A stretch of DNA of 64,000 bases, taken from CAVVYV01 sp963752585. Its GTDB lineage: Bacteria; Actinomycetota; Thermoleophilia; Solirubrobacterales; 70-9. The notes beneath the pieces are model-generated. The model worked only from the letters and a program-made list of their open reading frames with translations, had not been told where the DNA came from and made no database searches. The first letter of the stretch is position 1, and every line of letters begins with the position of its first letter. The translations under genes and the position numbers were made by a program. Below are positions 49,457-58,707 of this stretch, one piece after another. Where the stretch lies: the NCBI GenBank assembly GCA_963752585.1, contig CAVVYV010000004.1, positions 1 through 64,000 on the forward strand, read 5' to 3'.

Positions 49457-51300
49457 ATGAGAGCTCAACGCGGGGCGCCCCCGGGACCCGTTTTTTTCTG
49501 CCTGGCGTTTGTGTTGGCGGCCCTGGTTGCACCCGCCACCGCCGCCGGGCTTCCCGCCGATCCGGCGGACCAGCCGCCCTTCGGCGGCGGCGAGACTTTC
49601 CGGCTGGCGAAGCCCCCTCGGAGACCGAGCCGCCACCCGGCTTCGCGCTGAGCGCGGCTCGGGTCGCCGCGATCGCCACCGAGGCGGTCGGCGGCGAGCT
49701 GGCGGACGACGGCCCCGAGTCGCGCGAGGTCCGGGTCCGCACCCGGGTGCGGGACCGAGGGGGAGCCCCAGTGGCAGGTCGACATCTTCGACCCGACGGG
49801 ACCGATGTCGCCCAGGTGGTGATCGACGACGCGAGCGGCGAGGTGGTCGAGGAGTGGACCGGCTCGCAGGTCGAGACGAAGCTCGCCCGCGGCTACGAGG
49901 ACGCGGTCTCGGGCGACCTGAACGAGTGGTGGTTCTGGCTGCCGCTCTGCGTCGTGTTCCTCGCGCCCTTCGTCGATCCCCGCCGGCCGCTCCGCCTGAT
50001 CCACCTCGACCTCCTGGCCCTGCTCGGCTTCAGCGTCTCGCTGTTCTTCTTCAACAAGGGCGACATCGACCTCTCCGTCCCGCTGGTCTATCCGGTCCTC
50101 GGCTACGTCTTCATCCGGATGCTGATCGCGGGGTTCCGGCCCACGGAGAGCCGCGAGCGGCTCCTGCCGCTGCTTTCTCGCAACTGGCTGGTTGCGGGAA
50201 TCGTGGCGCTGGTCGCGCTCCACGCCGGCTGGGTGATCGCCGACGGCAAGGTGATCGACGTCGGCCTCGCGGGGGTGGTCGGCGCCGACCGGATCACCGA
50301 CGGGGAGGAGGTCTACAGCGAGGACTTCTCCGAGGGCCTGCCGTCGAGCGGCGACGTTCGCGGCGACACCTATGGGCCGGTCAACTACCTCTCCTACGTC
50401 CCGTTCGAGCAGGCCTTTCCCTGGAGCGGGCGGTGGGACGAGGTCCCCGCGGCGCGGGCGGCGGCCCTCGGCTTCGACCTGCTCACCGCGCTCGCGTTGT
50501 TTGCGCTCGGGTCACGGCTGCGCCGCCGTCAGCAGGGGGCGGCGCCTAGCGAGGAGGGGCGAACCCTTGGCCTTGCCCTCGCCTTCGCCTGGCTCGCCTA
50601 TCCCTTCACCCTCTACACCCTCGGCTCCAGCTTCAACGACTCGCTGGTCGCCCTGCTCGTGGTCTGCTCGTTGCTGGTCGTCTCCTCACCGCCGGCCCGG
50701 GGTGCCCTTGCGGCGCTCGCCGGGCTGACCAAGTTCGGGCCCCTGGCGCTGGCGCCGCTGCTCGCGGCGGGGACCGGGGAGCGCCGCCTCCGGCCGCTGC
50801 TCGCCTTTGCGATCGCCTTCGTCGCGGTCGCGGCGCTCGTCACCGTGCCGCTGCTCCCGGACGGAGGGGTCCGCGAGCTCTACGACCGCTCGCTCGGATA
50901 CCAGGCCTCGCGCGGATCGCCGTTCAGCATCTGGGGGCAGGCGCCTTCGCTGGACCCCCTGCAGACGGTTACCAAGGTGCTCGCGGCCGGGCTCGCCCTC
51001 GCCCTCTTCTTCGTCCCGCGCCGCCGCTCGCCTGTCCAGCTGGCGGCGCTCGCGGCGGCGACCCTGATCGCGATCCAGGTCACCTCGAACCACTGGTTCT
51101 ACCCGTACGCGGTCTGGTTCGCCCCGCTCGTCCTGATCACGCTGTTCGCCGCCCCTGAGAGGACCGGAAACCGTCTCGCAGAGCCGAATCTGACACTCCT
51201 TGGACATTTCGTAGCGGATCTTTCGACACCGGGCCAAGGACCGGCCCCCGCCCGCCGCCGACAATTCCGCAACGGTTATCCGAGGGTGCTCCGCAGGTGA
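49457..51300 (+). CDS. Polytopic membrane protein, GT-C/GT87-like (frameshifted at N-terminus)
   Basis: About 614 residues. A signal-like start (GPVFFCLAFVLAALVAPATA) is followed, after breaks near 49605 and 49770, by a PepSY-like external part (ARVAAIATEAVGGELADDGP, VAQVVIDDASGEVVEEWTG, SQVETKLARGYEDAVSG). Then come ten or more helices with LVYPVLGYVFIRMLIAGFRP, YGPVNYLSYVPFEQAFPWSG (an external loop typical of GT-C/mannosyltransferase-like proteins), and AYPFTLYTLGSSFNDSLVAL. Lipid-linked sugar transfer is inferred from topology alone. It follows tRNA-Asp and may share a transcript with the two S51 genes. Confidence 0.68.
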
Positions 51301-51339
51301 AGCCGAGGAGCAACCCGATCAGTCGGGGAGCGAGGAGCT

Positions 51340-52092
51340 ATGCCAGCGATGAGACAGATAGTCGCCTTCGGCGGAGGCGGGTTCTCGATGGAGTCGGGCA
51401 ACCCGATGCTCGACGACTACGTCCTCGGGTTGACGGGCTCGGCCCAGCCGCGGGTCTGCTTCCTCCCCACCGCCAGCGGCGATGCCGATCACTACGTGGT
51501 CCGCTTCTACAACGCCTTCCGCGACCGCGCCCGCCCCTCCCACATCAGCCTCTTTCGCCGGGAGCGCGGCGTCTCCGACATGCGCGCCCACCTGCTCGCC
51601 CAGGACCTGATCTACGTCGGCGGCGGCAGCCTCCTCAGCCTCCTCGGGGTCTGGCGGGCCCATGGAATCGACGAGATCCTCCGCGACGCATGGCGGGCCG
51701 GCGTCGTCCTCTGCGGGCTCAGCGCCGGCTCGCTGTGCTGGTTCACCGAGGCGGTCAGCGGCTACCACGGCGAGGTCAACCGGGTCGAGGGGATGGGCCT
51801 GCTCTCCCACAGCAACGCCGTCCACTACGGCGAGGGCGAGCGGCGCGCCGCCTTCCACCGCCACCTTCTCGAGGGGATGCCCGCCGGCTACGCCGCCGAG
51901 GACGGCACCGCCCTTCGCTTCGTCGGCGACGAGCTGGTCGAGGTGGTCGCCTCGCGGGCGGAGGCGCGCGCCTACAGGCTCGAGCGCCGCGGTCCGTGGG
52001 TGACCGAGACCCGGCTCGCGACCCGCTTCCTCGGCGCCCCCTCGGTGCCGACGTTCCTCCCGGACTCGATCGGGAGGGCGCTCGCCGCGTGA
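51340..52092 (+). CDS. Peptidase S51 (dipeptidase E/cyanophycinase-like) 1
   Basis: 250 residues, intact. QIVAFGGGGFSMESGNPMLD, VCFLPTASGDADHYVVRFYN, LIYVGGGSLLSLLGVWRAHG and the nucleophile elbow VVLCGLSAGSLCWFTEAVSG with the Ser of S51 enzymes. The His-containing segment LLSHSNAVHYGEGERRAAFH completes the site. It would cleave Asp-X dipeptides or a related isoaspartyl bond in the cytosol. A close relative lies 15 bases downstream. They keep the same landmarks but differ much elsewhere, so they are old paralogues, not a recent duplication. Confidence 0.9.
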   Translation: MPAMRQIVAFGGGGFSMESGNPMLDDYVLGLTGSAQPRVCFLPTASGDADHYVVRFYNAFRDRARPSHISLFRRERGVSDMRAHLLAQDLIYVGGGSLLSLLGVWRAHGIDEILRDAWRAGVVLCGLSAGSLCWFTEAVSGYHGEVNRVEGMGLLSHSNAVHYGEGERRAAFHRHLLEGMPAGYAAEDGTALRFVGDELVEVVASRAEARAYRLERRGPWVTETRLATRFLGAPSVPTFLPDSIGRALAA

Positions 52093-52106
52093 GCGATTAA
52101 CGCTCC

Positions 52107-52917
52107 ATGATCGAGCGCCGGATCCTCGCCCTCGGCGGTCACGACTTCGACCGCCGCGACGGCAACGACGCGATCTGCGACCTGATCGTCGAGCTCGCCC
52201 AGTCCCCGAAGCCCCGGATCTGCCTGCTGCCGACGGCGAGCGGGGACCCCCAGGACCAGATCGCCCGCTTCCGCCGCGCCTTCGGCGAGCGCGACTGCGT
52301 CCCCTCGATCGTCTCCCTGTTTCGCCTGGGTGAGAAGCCGCTCGACCTCCGCGAGGAGCTCCTCGGCCAGGACGCGATCTACGTCGGGGGCGGCAGCCTC
52401 CTCAACCTGATTGCGATCTGGCGCGCTCACGGTCTCGATGAGATCCTCCGCGAGTGCTGGCGGGAGGGGATCCTGCTCTGCGGGCAGAGCGCCGGGGCGA
52501 TGTGCTGGTTCGAGCGCGGGATCACGAGCTCGTCCGGCGAGCCGACGATCGCCGACGGCCTCGGATTTCTCCCGGGCGCCGTCTGCGTCCACTATCTGTC
52601 GGAGCCCCAGCGCCGGCGCCGCTTTCTGCGGGCGATCGAGCACGACGATCTCGCCGGCGGCCTCGGTCTCGAGGACCAGACCGGCGTCGTCTTCGAGGAC
52701 ACCGAGCTGACCGAGACGGTGAGCGCCCGGGCCGGAGCGACGGTCTGGGAGGTCAACCGGCGGGATGGCGAGCCGACCGAGAGCCCGCTGATCACCGCGC
52801 CGGCTCGAGGGCACCCGGCCCCCGATCAACGACACCCGTGCCGAGATCCTCGAGTTCCGCCAGACGCTCGCCTCGAGGGCGGCGTCGCGGCGCGGGCGCC
52901 GCGGTCGCCGGCGCTAG
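52107..52917 (+). CDS. Peptidase S51 (dipeptidase E-like) 2 (one frameshift)
   Basis: About 270 residues. RRILALGGHDFDRRDGNDAI, ICLLPTASGDPQDQIARFRR, AIYVGGGSLLNLIAIWRAHG and ILLCGQSAGAMCWFERGITS (nucleophile Ser in QSAG rather than LSAG), then LPGAVCVHYLSEPQRRRRFL. A break near 52800 leads to GTRPPINDTRAEILEFRQTL and an Arg-rich tail, ending at TAG 52915-52917. It follows the first S51 gene directly and overlaps by four bases the end of the convergent ferritin gene. Confidence 0.88.
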
Positions 52918-53447
52918 AGCGCTCCGCCCGCCGCCGGCGGGGCGGTCGGGTCGTCACCCTGGTCGCCGATCTGCTCGCGGGCGAGGAAGTCCTCGGCAAG
53001 CAGCGGGTTCTCCTTGCTCCGCTCGACCACGTTCAGGAGGTCGTTCATCGAGCGGACCTCCTCGAGCTGCTCCTTGACGAACCAGGTGAGGAACTGCTCG
53101 CCCTGGAAGTTCCCGCTCTCGCGGGCGAGCTTGAACAGGGCGTCGATCTCGTCGGTGACCCGCTTCTCCTGGTCGAGCGCCATCCTCACCGGCCCGACCA
53201 CGTCGTCATAGGTGGTCTGCTGCGACTTGATGTCGGGGATCCGCACCTCCTCGCCCGAGTCGAGCAGGTACTGGACCATGATCATCGCGTGGTTTCGCTC
53301 CTCGACCGCCTGCCGGTAGAAGAAGGCGGCGAGGCGGGGCAGGGTCTCGGCGTCGTAGTAGACCGCGGCGCCGACGTACTGCTGGGAGGCGGCGAACTCG
53401 TTCGAGATCTGCTCGTTGAGCGCGTCGGCGAAGCTCTGCTCGGGCAT
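52914..53447 (-). CDS. Ferritin
   Basis: Iron-storage cage subunit of 177 residues, intact. The four-helix bundle shows EQSFADALNEQISNEFAASQ (first ferroxidase Glu), AAFFYRQAVEERNHAMIMVQ (E-x2-x-H pair), RMALDQEKRVTDEIDALFKL and GNFQGEQFLTWFVKEQLEEV (further site Glu). No haem-binding Met of bacterioferritin type is clear. A Pro/Ala/Gly tail closes it. Probably oxidises and stores Fe(II). Transcribed with or beside the enolase-superfamily gene, whose stop lies upstream by a few bases of this start. Confidence 0.93.
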   Translation of the reverse strand: MPEQSFADALNEQISNEFAASQQYVGAAVYYDAETLPRLAAFFYRQAVEERNHAMIMVQYLLDSGEEVRIPDIKSQQTTYDDVVGPVRMALDQEKRVTDEIDALFKLARESGNFQGEQFLTWFVKEQLEEVRSMNDLLNVVERSKENPLLAEDFLAREQIGDQGDDPTAPPAAGGAL

Positions 53448-53456
53448 CGCCGCAGC

Positions 53457-54552
53457 CTATCCGGCCCAGCGAAAGCCGGTCTCGGCTCACGGCCGGCTCG
53501 AGCGGGCTCGCGGGGAGCCCGGGCTCGGTGCCGGCGGTGTTGTAGCCCGACGGGGCGACGTCGTTCGGGGTGTCGGGGTGGAAGATCGAGGCGAGGTACT
53601 GGATCTGGCCGCGGCCGGGGCCGAGCTCCCACTGGCCGCCGCCGTAGGCGCCGATCCCGTTCTCCTCGCAGTGGTCGTAGCCGGCGAAGAGCTCGCGGAG
53701 CGGCCCGAACCGGGAGGGCTTGATGTTGACCATCTTCGGCGTCCAGGGCTGGCTCTCGATGTCGGCGACCGAGTGGATCGGCGCGTCCCAGGTGACCCGC
53801 TCGGCAACGGGATCGAGGATCGGCTTCGTCTCCTCGTTGACGTCGGGGTCCTCGAGCCAGGCCTCCGGGAAGGCCTCGATCAGCTTCCGGTAGAGCTCCG
53901 GATCGGTCTCGACGTCCACCGGCGTCCCCTTGTACTGGCCCTTGAGGTCGAGCGAGTCGACCGCGCCGGTCTCGACCAGCTGCGCGATCAGCTCGTCGGT
54001 CCAGTCGTTGGTCGGGTCGAGCTTGAACCGCAGGGTGGGGTAGATCTCGAGCCGCTTGCGAACCGGCTCGATCGTCGAGGCCTGCTCAGCCTGCTTGCGC
54101 GGCCCGCGGGTTCGCGGATCGTCAAGGGCGCCAGCCGCATCGAGACGACGAAGGTGACCGGCCTCGGCTCGCGGCCCAGGCGGCTCGTGCAAGAGACTCC
54201 CAGCCTGGCGCAGGGCGAGGTCGAGGGCGGCGCTCTCGAACGCCCAGCGGCGGTAGTTCTCCGAGACCTCACGCTCGGGCGGCGAGGGGAAGAGTTCGAG
54301 CTCCTCGAGCAGCTTCGAGAAGGAGTCGATCGTGTGCTCGCCGGCGAGCTCCAGGATCGGCCCCGCATCCTGCTGGGCGACATGGTCGAGGGCGTCGTAG
54401 ACGACGTCCTCGCCGATCCCCTCCTCGCCACCCCCCTTCAGGTGGATCACCGTGGTGAGGCGGGTGAACCCGGGCGCCTCGTGCTCGAGCCCCTCGAGCT
54501 CGTAGGAGTCGATCCGCAGCGGCAGGTCGGCGATCCGCTCGTAACTGCTCAC
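53457..54552 (-). CDS. Enolase-superfamily protein (MR/MLE type, frameshifted)
   Basis: About 365 residues from a GTG. A capping part (ADLPLRIDSYELEGLEHEAP, GEEGIGEDVVYDALDHVAQQ) precedes a TIM barrel: LEIYPTLRFKLDPTNDWTDE, VDSLDLKGQYKGTPVDVETD, EAFPEAWLEDPDVNEETKPI (metal Glu/Asp), WTPKMVNIKPSRFGPLRELF (Lys) and GIGAYGGGQWELGPGRGQIQ. Metal-assisted proton abstraction next to a carboxylate is the family chemistry. Substrate unknown, since it does not match dipeptide epimerase or OSBS specifics that I can judge. Breaks lie near 54170, 54090 and 53475. It shares a strand with ferritin, nine bases apart. Confidence 0.8.
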
Positions 54553-54661
54553 GGCCGGGAATCTAGTCAACCGACCACTTCGGCCCCCGGCGCTTACCCG
54601 CGCTTGAGTGGCCTGGATAGGTTCCCTGGGTCCGCTCTAGCCTACTGGAAGGGAGAGTGCG

Positions 54662-55345
54662 ATGACCAAGGAGCTCGACGCCGACTACGGCAAGGGCCTG
54701 AGCGCCCTCGGACTGAACTGCACCCTGAAGCGCTCGCCGGAGCGCTCGCACACCGAGGCGCTGATGAACCGGGTGCTCGAGCTGATGGCGATGCACGGGG
54801 TCGAGACCGAGCTCCTCCGGCCGGTCGACTACGAGATCAAGTTCGGGGTCAGCTCCGACGAGGGCGACGGCGACGAGTGGCCGCGGGTGCTGGAGAAGAT
54901 CAAGGCGGCGGACATCCTCCTGATCGGGATGTCGATCTGGTTCGGGGTGCGCTCGTCGGTTGCGCAGATGGTGATCGAGCGCCTCGACGGGACCTACAAC
55001 GAGCGAAACGAGGCGGGCCAGTACCCGCTCTACAACAAGGTCGCCGGGGTGGTGGTCACCGGAAACGAGGACGGCGCCCATGCCTCCGCCGAGACCACCC
55101 TGTTCAACATGACCCACCTCGGCTGCGTGGTGCCGCCGAACGCCGACACCTACTGGGTCGGGGATGCCGGGCCGGGGCCCTCCTACCTCGACGCCGGGGG
55201 GCCCGAGCATCCCTACACCCAGCGGACCAGCTCCTGGTGCGCCCACAACCTCCTCCACATGGCGGTGATCCTCCGCGACAACCCGATCCCTCCGATCGGG
55301 AACACGCTGGAGGAGATGGGAGGAGACGCCGTCCACGGCGGCTGA
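54662..55345 (+). CDS. Flavodoxin-like NAD(P)H-dependent oxidoreductase
   Basis: 227 residues, intact. SALGLNCTLKRSPERSHTEA, LMNRVLELMAMHGVETELLR, IKAADILLIGMSIWFGVRSS and NKVAGVVVTGNEDGAHASAE mark the FMN-binding flavodoxin fold of the NAD(P)H-dependent FMN reductase/iron-sulphur flavoprotein group. No Cys motif for an iron-sulphur cluster. GGAAGGGAG precedes the ATG. Substrate unknown. The gap of 109 bases to the divergent enolase-superfamily gene must hold both promoters. Confidence 0.86.
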   Translation: MTKELDADYGKGLSALGLNCTLKRSPERSHTEALMNRVLELMAMHGVETELLRPVDYEIKFGVSSDEGDGDEWPRVLEKIKAADILLIGMSIWFGVRSSVAQMVIERLDGTYNERNEAGQYPLYNKVAGVVVTGNEDGAHASAETTLFNMTHLGCVVPPNADTYWVGDAGPGPSYLDAGGPEHPYTQRTSSWCAHNLLHMAVILRDNPIPPIGNTLEEMGGDAVHGG

Positions 55346-55413
55346 CAGGGCGCGAACGACCTCCCCCCTGTCTTAGGCCGAGGTTTAATCGCAGCGGATA
55401 GACCTCGGTCCCG

Positions 55414-55884
55414 ATGAGACGCGCACGAATCGCAGTCGCAGCGACGGCGCTGGGAGCCGCGGCGATGCTCGCCGGCGGCGGCGAGGTCGCATCGATGGCC
55501 GCCCCCGCGCACGCCGCGAAGGCGAAGAAGACGACCGAGCTCGAGCTTCGCAAGAGCAAGTTCGGGAAGGTGCTGTTCGCCGGCAACGGCCGCGCCCTCT
55601 ACATGTTCACCTCGGATACGGCCGGGGACGAGCAACTGCTCGGACGCCTGCCCGCGGCCTGGCCTCCGTTCATCGCCAGGGGCAAGCTGGTTGGCGGCCC
55701 GGGCGTCAACCGCAACCTGCTCGGCAGGACGACGCGCGCCGACGGACGCAAGCAGGTGACCTACAACGGCCACCCGCTCTACTTCTACGTCCATGACCCG
55801 AAGGGGCAGATCCTCTGCCACAACGTCTTCGAGTTCGGCGGTGACTGGTTGGTGGTCCGGAAGTCCGGGAACCCGGCTCCCTGA
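55414..55884 (+). CDS. Secreted repeat (COG4315/PF03640-like) protein without the usual Cys
   Basis: 156 residues. A signal peptide (RIAVAATALGAAAMLAGGGE, then AAPAHAA) precedes a domain with ELRKSKFGKVLFAGNGRALY, MFTSDTAGDEQL, AAWPPFIARGKLVGGPGVNR and YNGHPLYFYVHDPKGQILCH. This is the pattern of the secreted repeat family (GR-x-LY-x-F-x2-D and WPP, then GHPLY-x-F). The family's Cys around WPP is replaced here. Extracytoplasmic, function unknown; some members lie beside respiratory or cytochrome genes. Confidence 0.75.
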   Translation: MRRARIAVAATALGAAAMLAGGGEVASMAAPAHAAKAKKTTELELRKSKFGKVLFAGNGRALYMFTSDTAGDEQLLGRLPAAWPPFIARGKLVGGPGVNRNLLGRTTRADGRKQVTYNGHPLYFYVHDPKGQILCHNVFEFGGDWLVVRKSGNPAP

Positions 55885-55912
55885 GTCTCCCCTTGAAGGA
55901 TCCCTTCGCGCC

Positions 55913-56416
55913 TCAGGGGCGTGCGAGCGAGACCTCGACCGCCGGCGACCCCGCCAGCGTCTGGAAGACCACGCAGTAGCGCTCGGTCAAGCGCTGCAGG
56001 GTTGCCAGCTCCTCCTCGTCGGCTTCGGAGTCGAGTTCGAAGCGCAGGCGGATCGCGGTGAAGCCGACCGGCGCTCGCTTGTCGACGGAGAGCGTCCCGC
56101 GCCAGTCCAGATCGCCCTCGGCATGGATCGTCCCATCGACCTCGGTGCCAATTGAGGCGGCGACGGCGCGCATCGTGACCCCGGCGCAAGCGACCAGCGC
56201 CTGCAGCAGCATGTCGCCGGAGCAGGCGGCGACACCGTCTCCGCCGGTCCCCGGGTGGAGGCCAGCCTGCACAAGGGCTTGACTGGTCTGGACCGAGCAA
56301 GCGATCCCCTCGTCGAGGCGCCCCTCAGCCTCAAGGGTGATCTTGGCCGCCTCGGGATCGTCGCGATACCGTTCCTTCAAGGGCCCCTGGGCAGTTCGTA
56401 GCTCCTCCGCGTCCAT
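55913..56416 (-). CDS. OsmC/Ohr-family protein
   Basis: About 167 residues, intact: KITLEAEGRLDEGIACSVQT, GVAACSGDMLLQALVACAGV, MRAVAASIGTEVDGTIHAEG, FTAIRLRFELDSEADEEELA and QRLTERYCVVFQTLAGSPAV. The two conserved Cys (in AACSGD and in ERYCVV) fit the thiol peroxidase site of OsmC-type proteins, which reduce organic hydroperoxides. The start ATG at 56416 is one of two choices. Divergent from the alcohol dehydrogenase gene, 57 bases apart. Confidence 0.86.
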   Translation of the reverse strand: MDAEELRTAQGPLKERYRDDPEAAKITLEAEGRLDEGIACSVQTSQALVQAGLHPGTGGDGVAACSGDMLLQALVACAGVTMRAVAASIGTEVDGTIHAEGDLDWRGTLSVDKRAPVGFTAIRLRFELDSEADEEELATLQRLTERYCVVFQTLAGSPAVEVSLARP

Positions 56417-56473
56417 GGCGAAGCCCAGTTTGGCAGCCGACCTGGCGGTCGGCCCAGCGGAAAGGACGAGCCG

Positions 56474-57490
56474 ATGCAGGAGCTGAACTTCATCGAGAAG
56501 GGGAAGCTGGAGTGGCGGGAGGCCCCGGACCCAAAGCTCCAGGGGGACGGCGAGGCGATTGTCCACCCGGTCGCGCTCGCCACCTGCGATCTCGACGCCG
56601 GAATCGTCAGCGGCCCCGCGCCGATCGAGGGGCCGTTCCCATTCGGGCACGAGTGCGTCGCCGAGGTCACCGAGGTCGGCGACGCGCGTCAAGTCGGTCG
56701 AGCCCGGAGATCTGGTCAGCGTCCCGTTCCAGATCTCCTGCGGGGAGTGCGATGCCTGCCGCGCCGGCCGGACAGGGAATTGCGAATCGGTGCCCCGGCT
56801 CTCGATGTACGGGCTGCCGATCGGAAGGGAGTCGTTCGGCGGCTTCGCCAGCGACCTGGTCCGGGTGCCCTTCGCCGATCCGATGCTGGTCCCGATCCCG
56901 GACGGGGTCGAGCCGGCAACCGTCGCCAGCCTCTCCGACAACATCCCGGACGCCTATCGAACGGTCGCCGGACCGCTCGCCGACGCGCCGGGCTCGCCGG
57001 TGCTGATCTGCATGGGCGCCGGATCGATCGCGCTCTACTCGGTGGCGATCGCCCTCGCGCTGGGTGCCGAGCGGGTGGACGTCGTCGGGGGACCGGGAGC
57101 GCGAGCGCGAGCTCGTCTCCGAGCTCGGCGCCAACCTGCTCGACGAGTCGTTCCCGGACCGGGCTGGGTTCTATCCGATCACGGTGGACGCCAGCGCCCG
57201 ATCCCGACGGGATCGTCTGCGCGCTGCGCTCAACCGACGCAGACGGGGTCTGCACCAGCATCGGGATCTACTTCGAGCCGGTCCCCCTGCCGCTGCTGGA
57301 GATGTTCACCCAGGGAATCACCTTCAGGACCGGGCGGCCGCACGTCCGCGGCCTGATGCCGGAGGTGCTCGAGCTGGTCAGGGAGGGCAGATTCGATCCG
57401 GACCCGATGACCGTGAACAGGGTCGGTTGGGACGAGGCGGCCGAGGCGCTCTCGGACCTGCGGGCGAAGACGGTCGTCGAGCGCCTCTAG
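56474..57490 (+). CDS. Zinc-dependent medium-chain alcohol dehydrogenase (frameshifted)
   Basis: About 340 residues in several frames. QELNFIEKGKLEWREAPDP, FPFGHECVAEVTEVGDA (GHE), SVEPGDLVSVPFQISCGECD and ACRAGRTGNCESVPRLSMYG (structural zinc Cys). Then SPVLICMGAGSIALYSVAIA (NAD loop, GMGAGSIA) and FTQGITFRTGRPHVRGLMPE. The first catalytic-zinc Cys is in ALATCDLDAG. MDR superfamily, NAD(P)-linked. Breaks lie near 56695, 57100 and 57200. It resembles the threonine/sorbitol or glutathione-independent formaldehyde dehydrogenase group, but specificity is unclear. Confidence 0.84.
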   Translation: MQELNFIEKGKLEWREAPDPKLQGDGEAIVHPVALATCDLDAGIVSGPAPIEGPFPFGHECVAEVTEVGDARQVGRARRSGQRPVPDLLRGVRCLPRRPDRELRIGAPALDVRAADRKGVVRRLRQRPGPGALRRSDAGPDPGRGRAGNRRQPLRQHPGRLSNGRRTARRRAGLAGADLHGRRIDRALLGGDRPRAGCRAGGRRRGTGSASASSSPSSAPTCSTSRSRTGLGSIRSRWTPAPDPDGIVCALRSTDADGVCTSIGIYFEPVPLPLLEMFTQGITFRTGRPHVRGLMPEVLELVREGRFDPDPMTVNRVGWDEAAEALSDLRAKTVVERL

Positions 57491-58676
57491 CCCGAACTGC
57501 CGACTCCGCCGGTATTAGCCCCGGTGGCGACCGGCGGCCGCAGCGCCGCGATTTGCGGCTGCTGGAAGAGGAGCCGCATCGCGTCGTCGGAGGCGAAGAA
57601 GAAGAACGCCCCGACTCCCTGCTTGAGTGACGGCTGCACGCAGGAGTCGGCCTGAGCGGCGGAGGTCCGCAAAAGCGCCATGCTCGAAGTGGGGTTCGGG
57701 ACGTCGGTGAAAGAGATCTGGGTGGCGAGGTTGTCGAGGATGGGCTTGGCCTTTTTCTTGAGAGGCTGCCGGATCGTCTTCTCGCGCTTCTTCTTCTTGC
57801 CCGGCACCTTGATCTTCTTGGTGATGAACTTGAACGTGTACTGGAGGCGAAGCTGCTTGGCTCGGGCGCCGAAGCCCGCGGCCCCGCCGCTCGCGCAGGC
57901 CTCCTGGGTCTGGACGCTCATCGGCCCGAGCTTGCGGGCGCCGAGCCGGGAGTTCTTCTTGTTGAGGTCCTGCGCGATCTGACCGAAGTTCCAGCTCGAG
58001 TTGTCCTGTGGGGCGAGGCCCGTCCGCTTCCCCGCGCCGACCGGGTTGGCGGCCGCGGCTCCGGCCATCCCGCCGTTCCACGCCTTGATCCTCGGGAAGG
58101 CCTTCGTGAACGTGTCGGTCCATGGCGGTCGTGCCGGGTCGGTGATGCGACCTGCGTTCCAGTCGCCCTGCTCGAAGTCGGTGAGCAGCGCGAAGACATT
58201 CGGATCGCCGATCCCGGAGAACGCGTAACCGGCCACGTTCGGATCGAAGCCCATTCCGTTGAGGGCGATGATCCGGTTGCAGGGGAAGGTGGCGCGGAGG
58301 GCGGCTGCGAGCTCGGCGGCGACCGTCGGAGTCATAGCGGGGAACTGTCCACTGCCCTGGAAGCGGGTGTTCAGCACGAAGATGTCCTGTGGCCGAAGTC
58401 GGCTGCCCATCCCGAACTCCGGCTTCGTGTAGGTGTCGACATTGCCCTGGGTATTGATCCGGATCATCATCGTGAACCGGGTTGGAGCCGGACCAGCGGG
58501 GCTGAGCCCGAATGGCTGGGCGCAGCCGGCCTGCGCCTGCGCGGCGGGCGGGTTTGTGGATCCCGCCGTCATCAGGAGAAGGGCGAGCAGGCCCGCGGCA
58601 ATACCGATGACCGCGGCCTGATGAAGGCGCGCGCGTGCGCCCCTGCGATCTGTCGAGTGACTCCTGCCATACGCAT
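57487..58676 (-). CDS. Secreted protein of unknown function (frameshift in signal peptide)
   Basis: About 396 residues. An N-terminal signal (QAAVIGIAAGLLALLLMTAG) is reached after a one-base shift near 58610. The mature part, one clean frame to 57487, has TRFTMMIRINTQGNVDTYTK, PQDIFVLNTRFQGSGQFPAM, FPCNRIIALNGMGFDPNVAG, RIKAWNGGMAGAAAANPVGA and a Lys-rich linker (KKIKVPGKKKKREKTIRQPL). I do not recognise it. It has Cys residues but no pattern, and no LPxTG anchor. It ends GATGANTGGVGSSG. It converges on the alcohol dehydrogenase gene, overlapping by four bases. The start is ATG 58676 or 58670. Confidence 0.66.
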
Positions 58677-58681
58677 AAAAC

Positions 58682-58703
58682 GGGTTGCGCCTCGGCGCAC
58701 CCT
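58682..58703 (-). terminator. Intrinsic terminator after the M20 hydrolase gene
   Basis: On the minus strand GGGTGCGCC-GA-GGCGCAACCC folds into a nine- to ten-pair stem with one bulge, followed by TTTT (58680-58677). It starts a few bases after the TGA at 58710-58708, which supports that stop. A closely similar sequence lies at 60021-60063. Confidence 0.72.
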
Positions 58704-58707
58704 CGCG

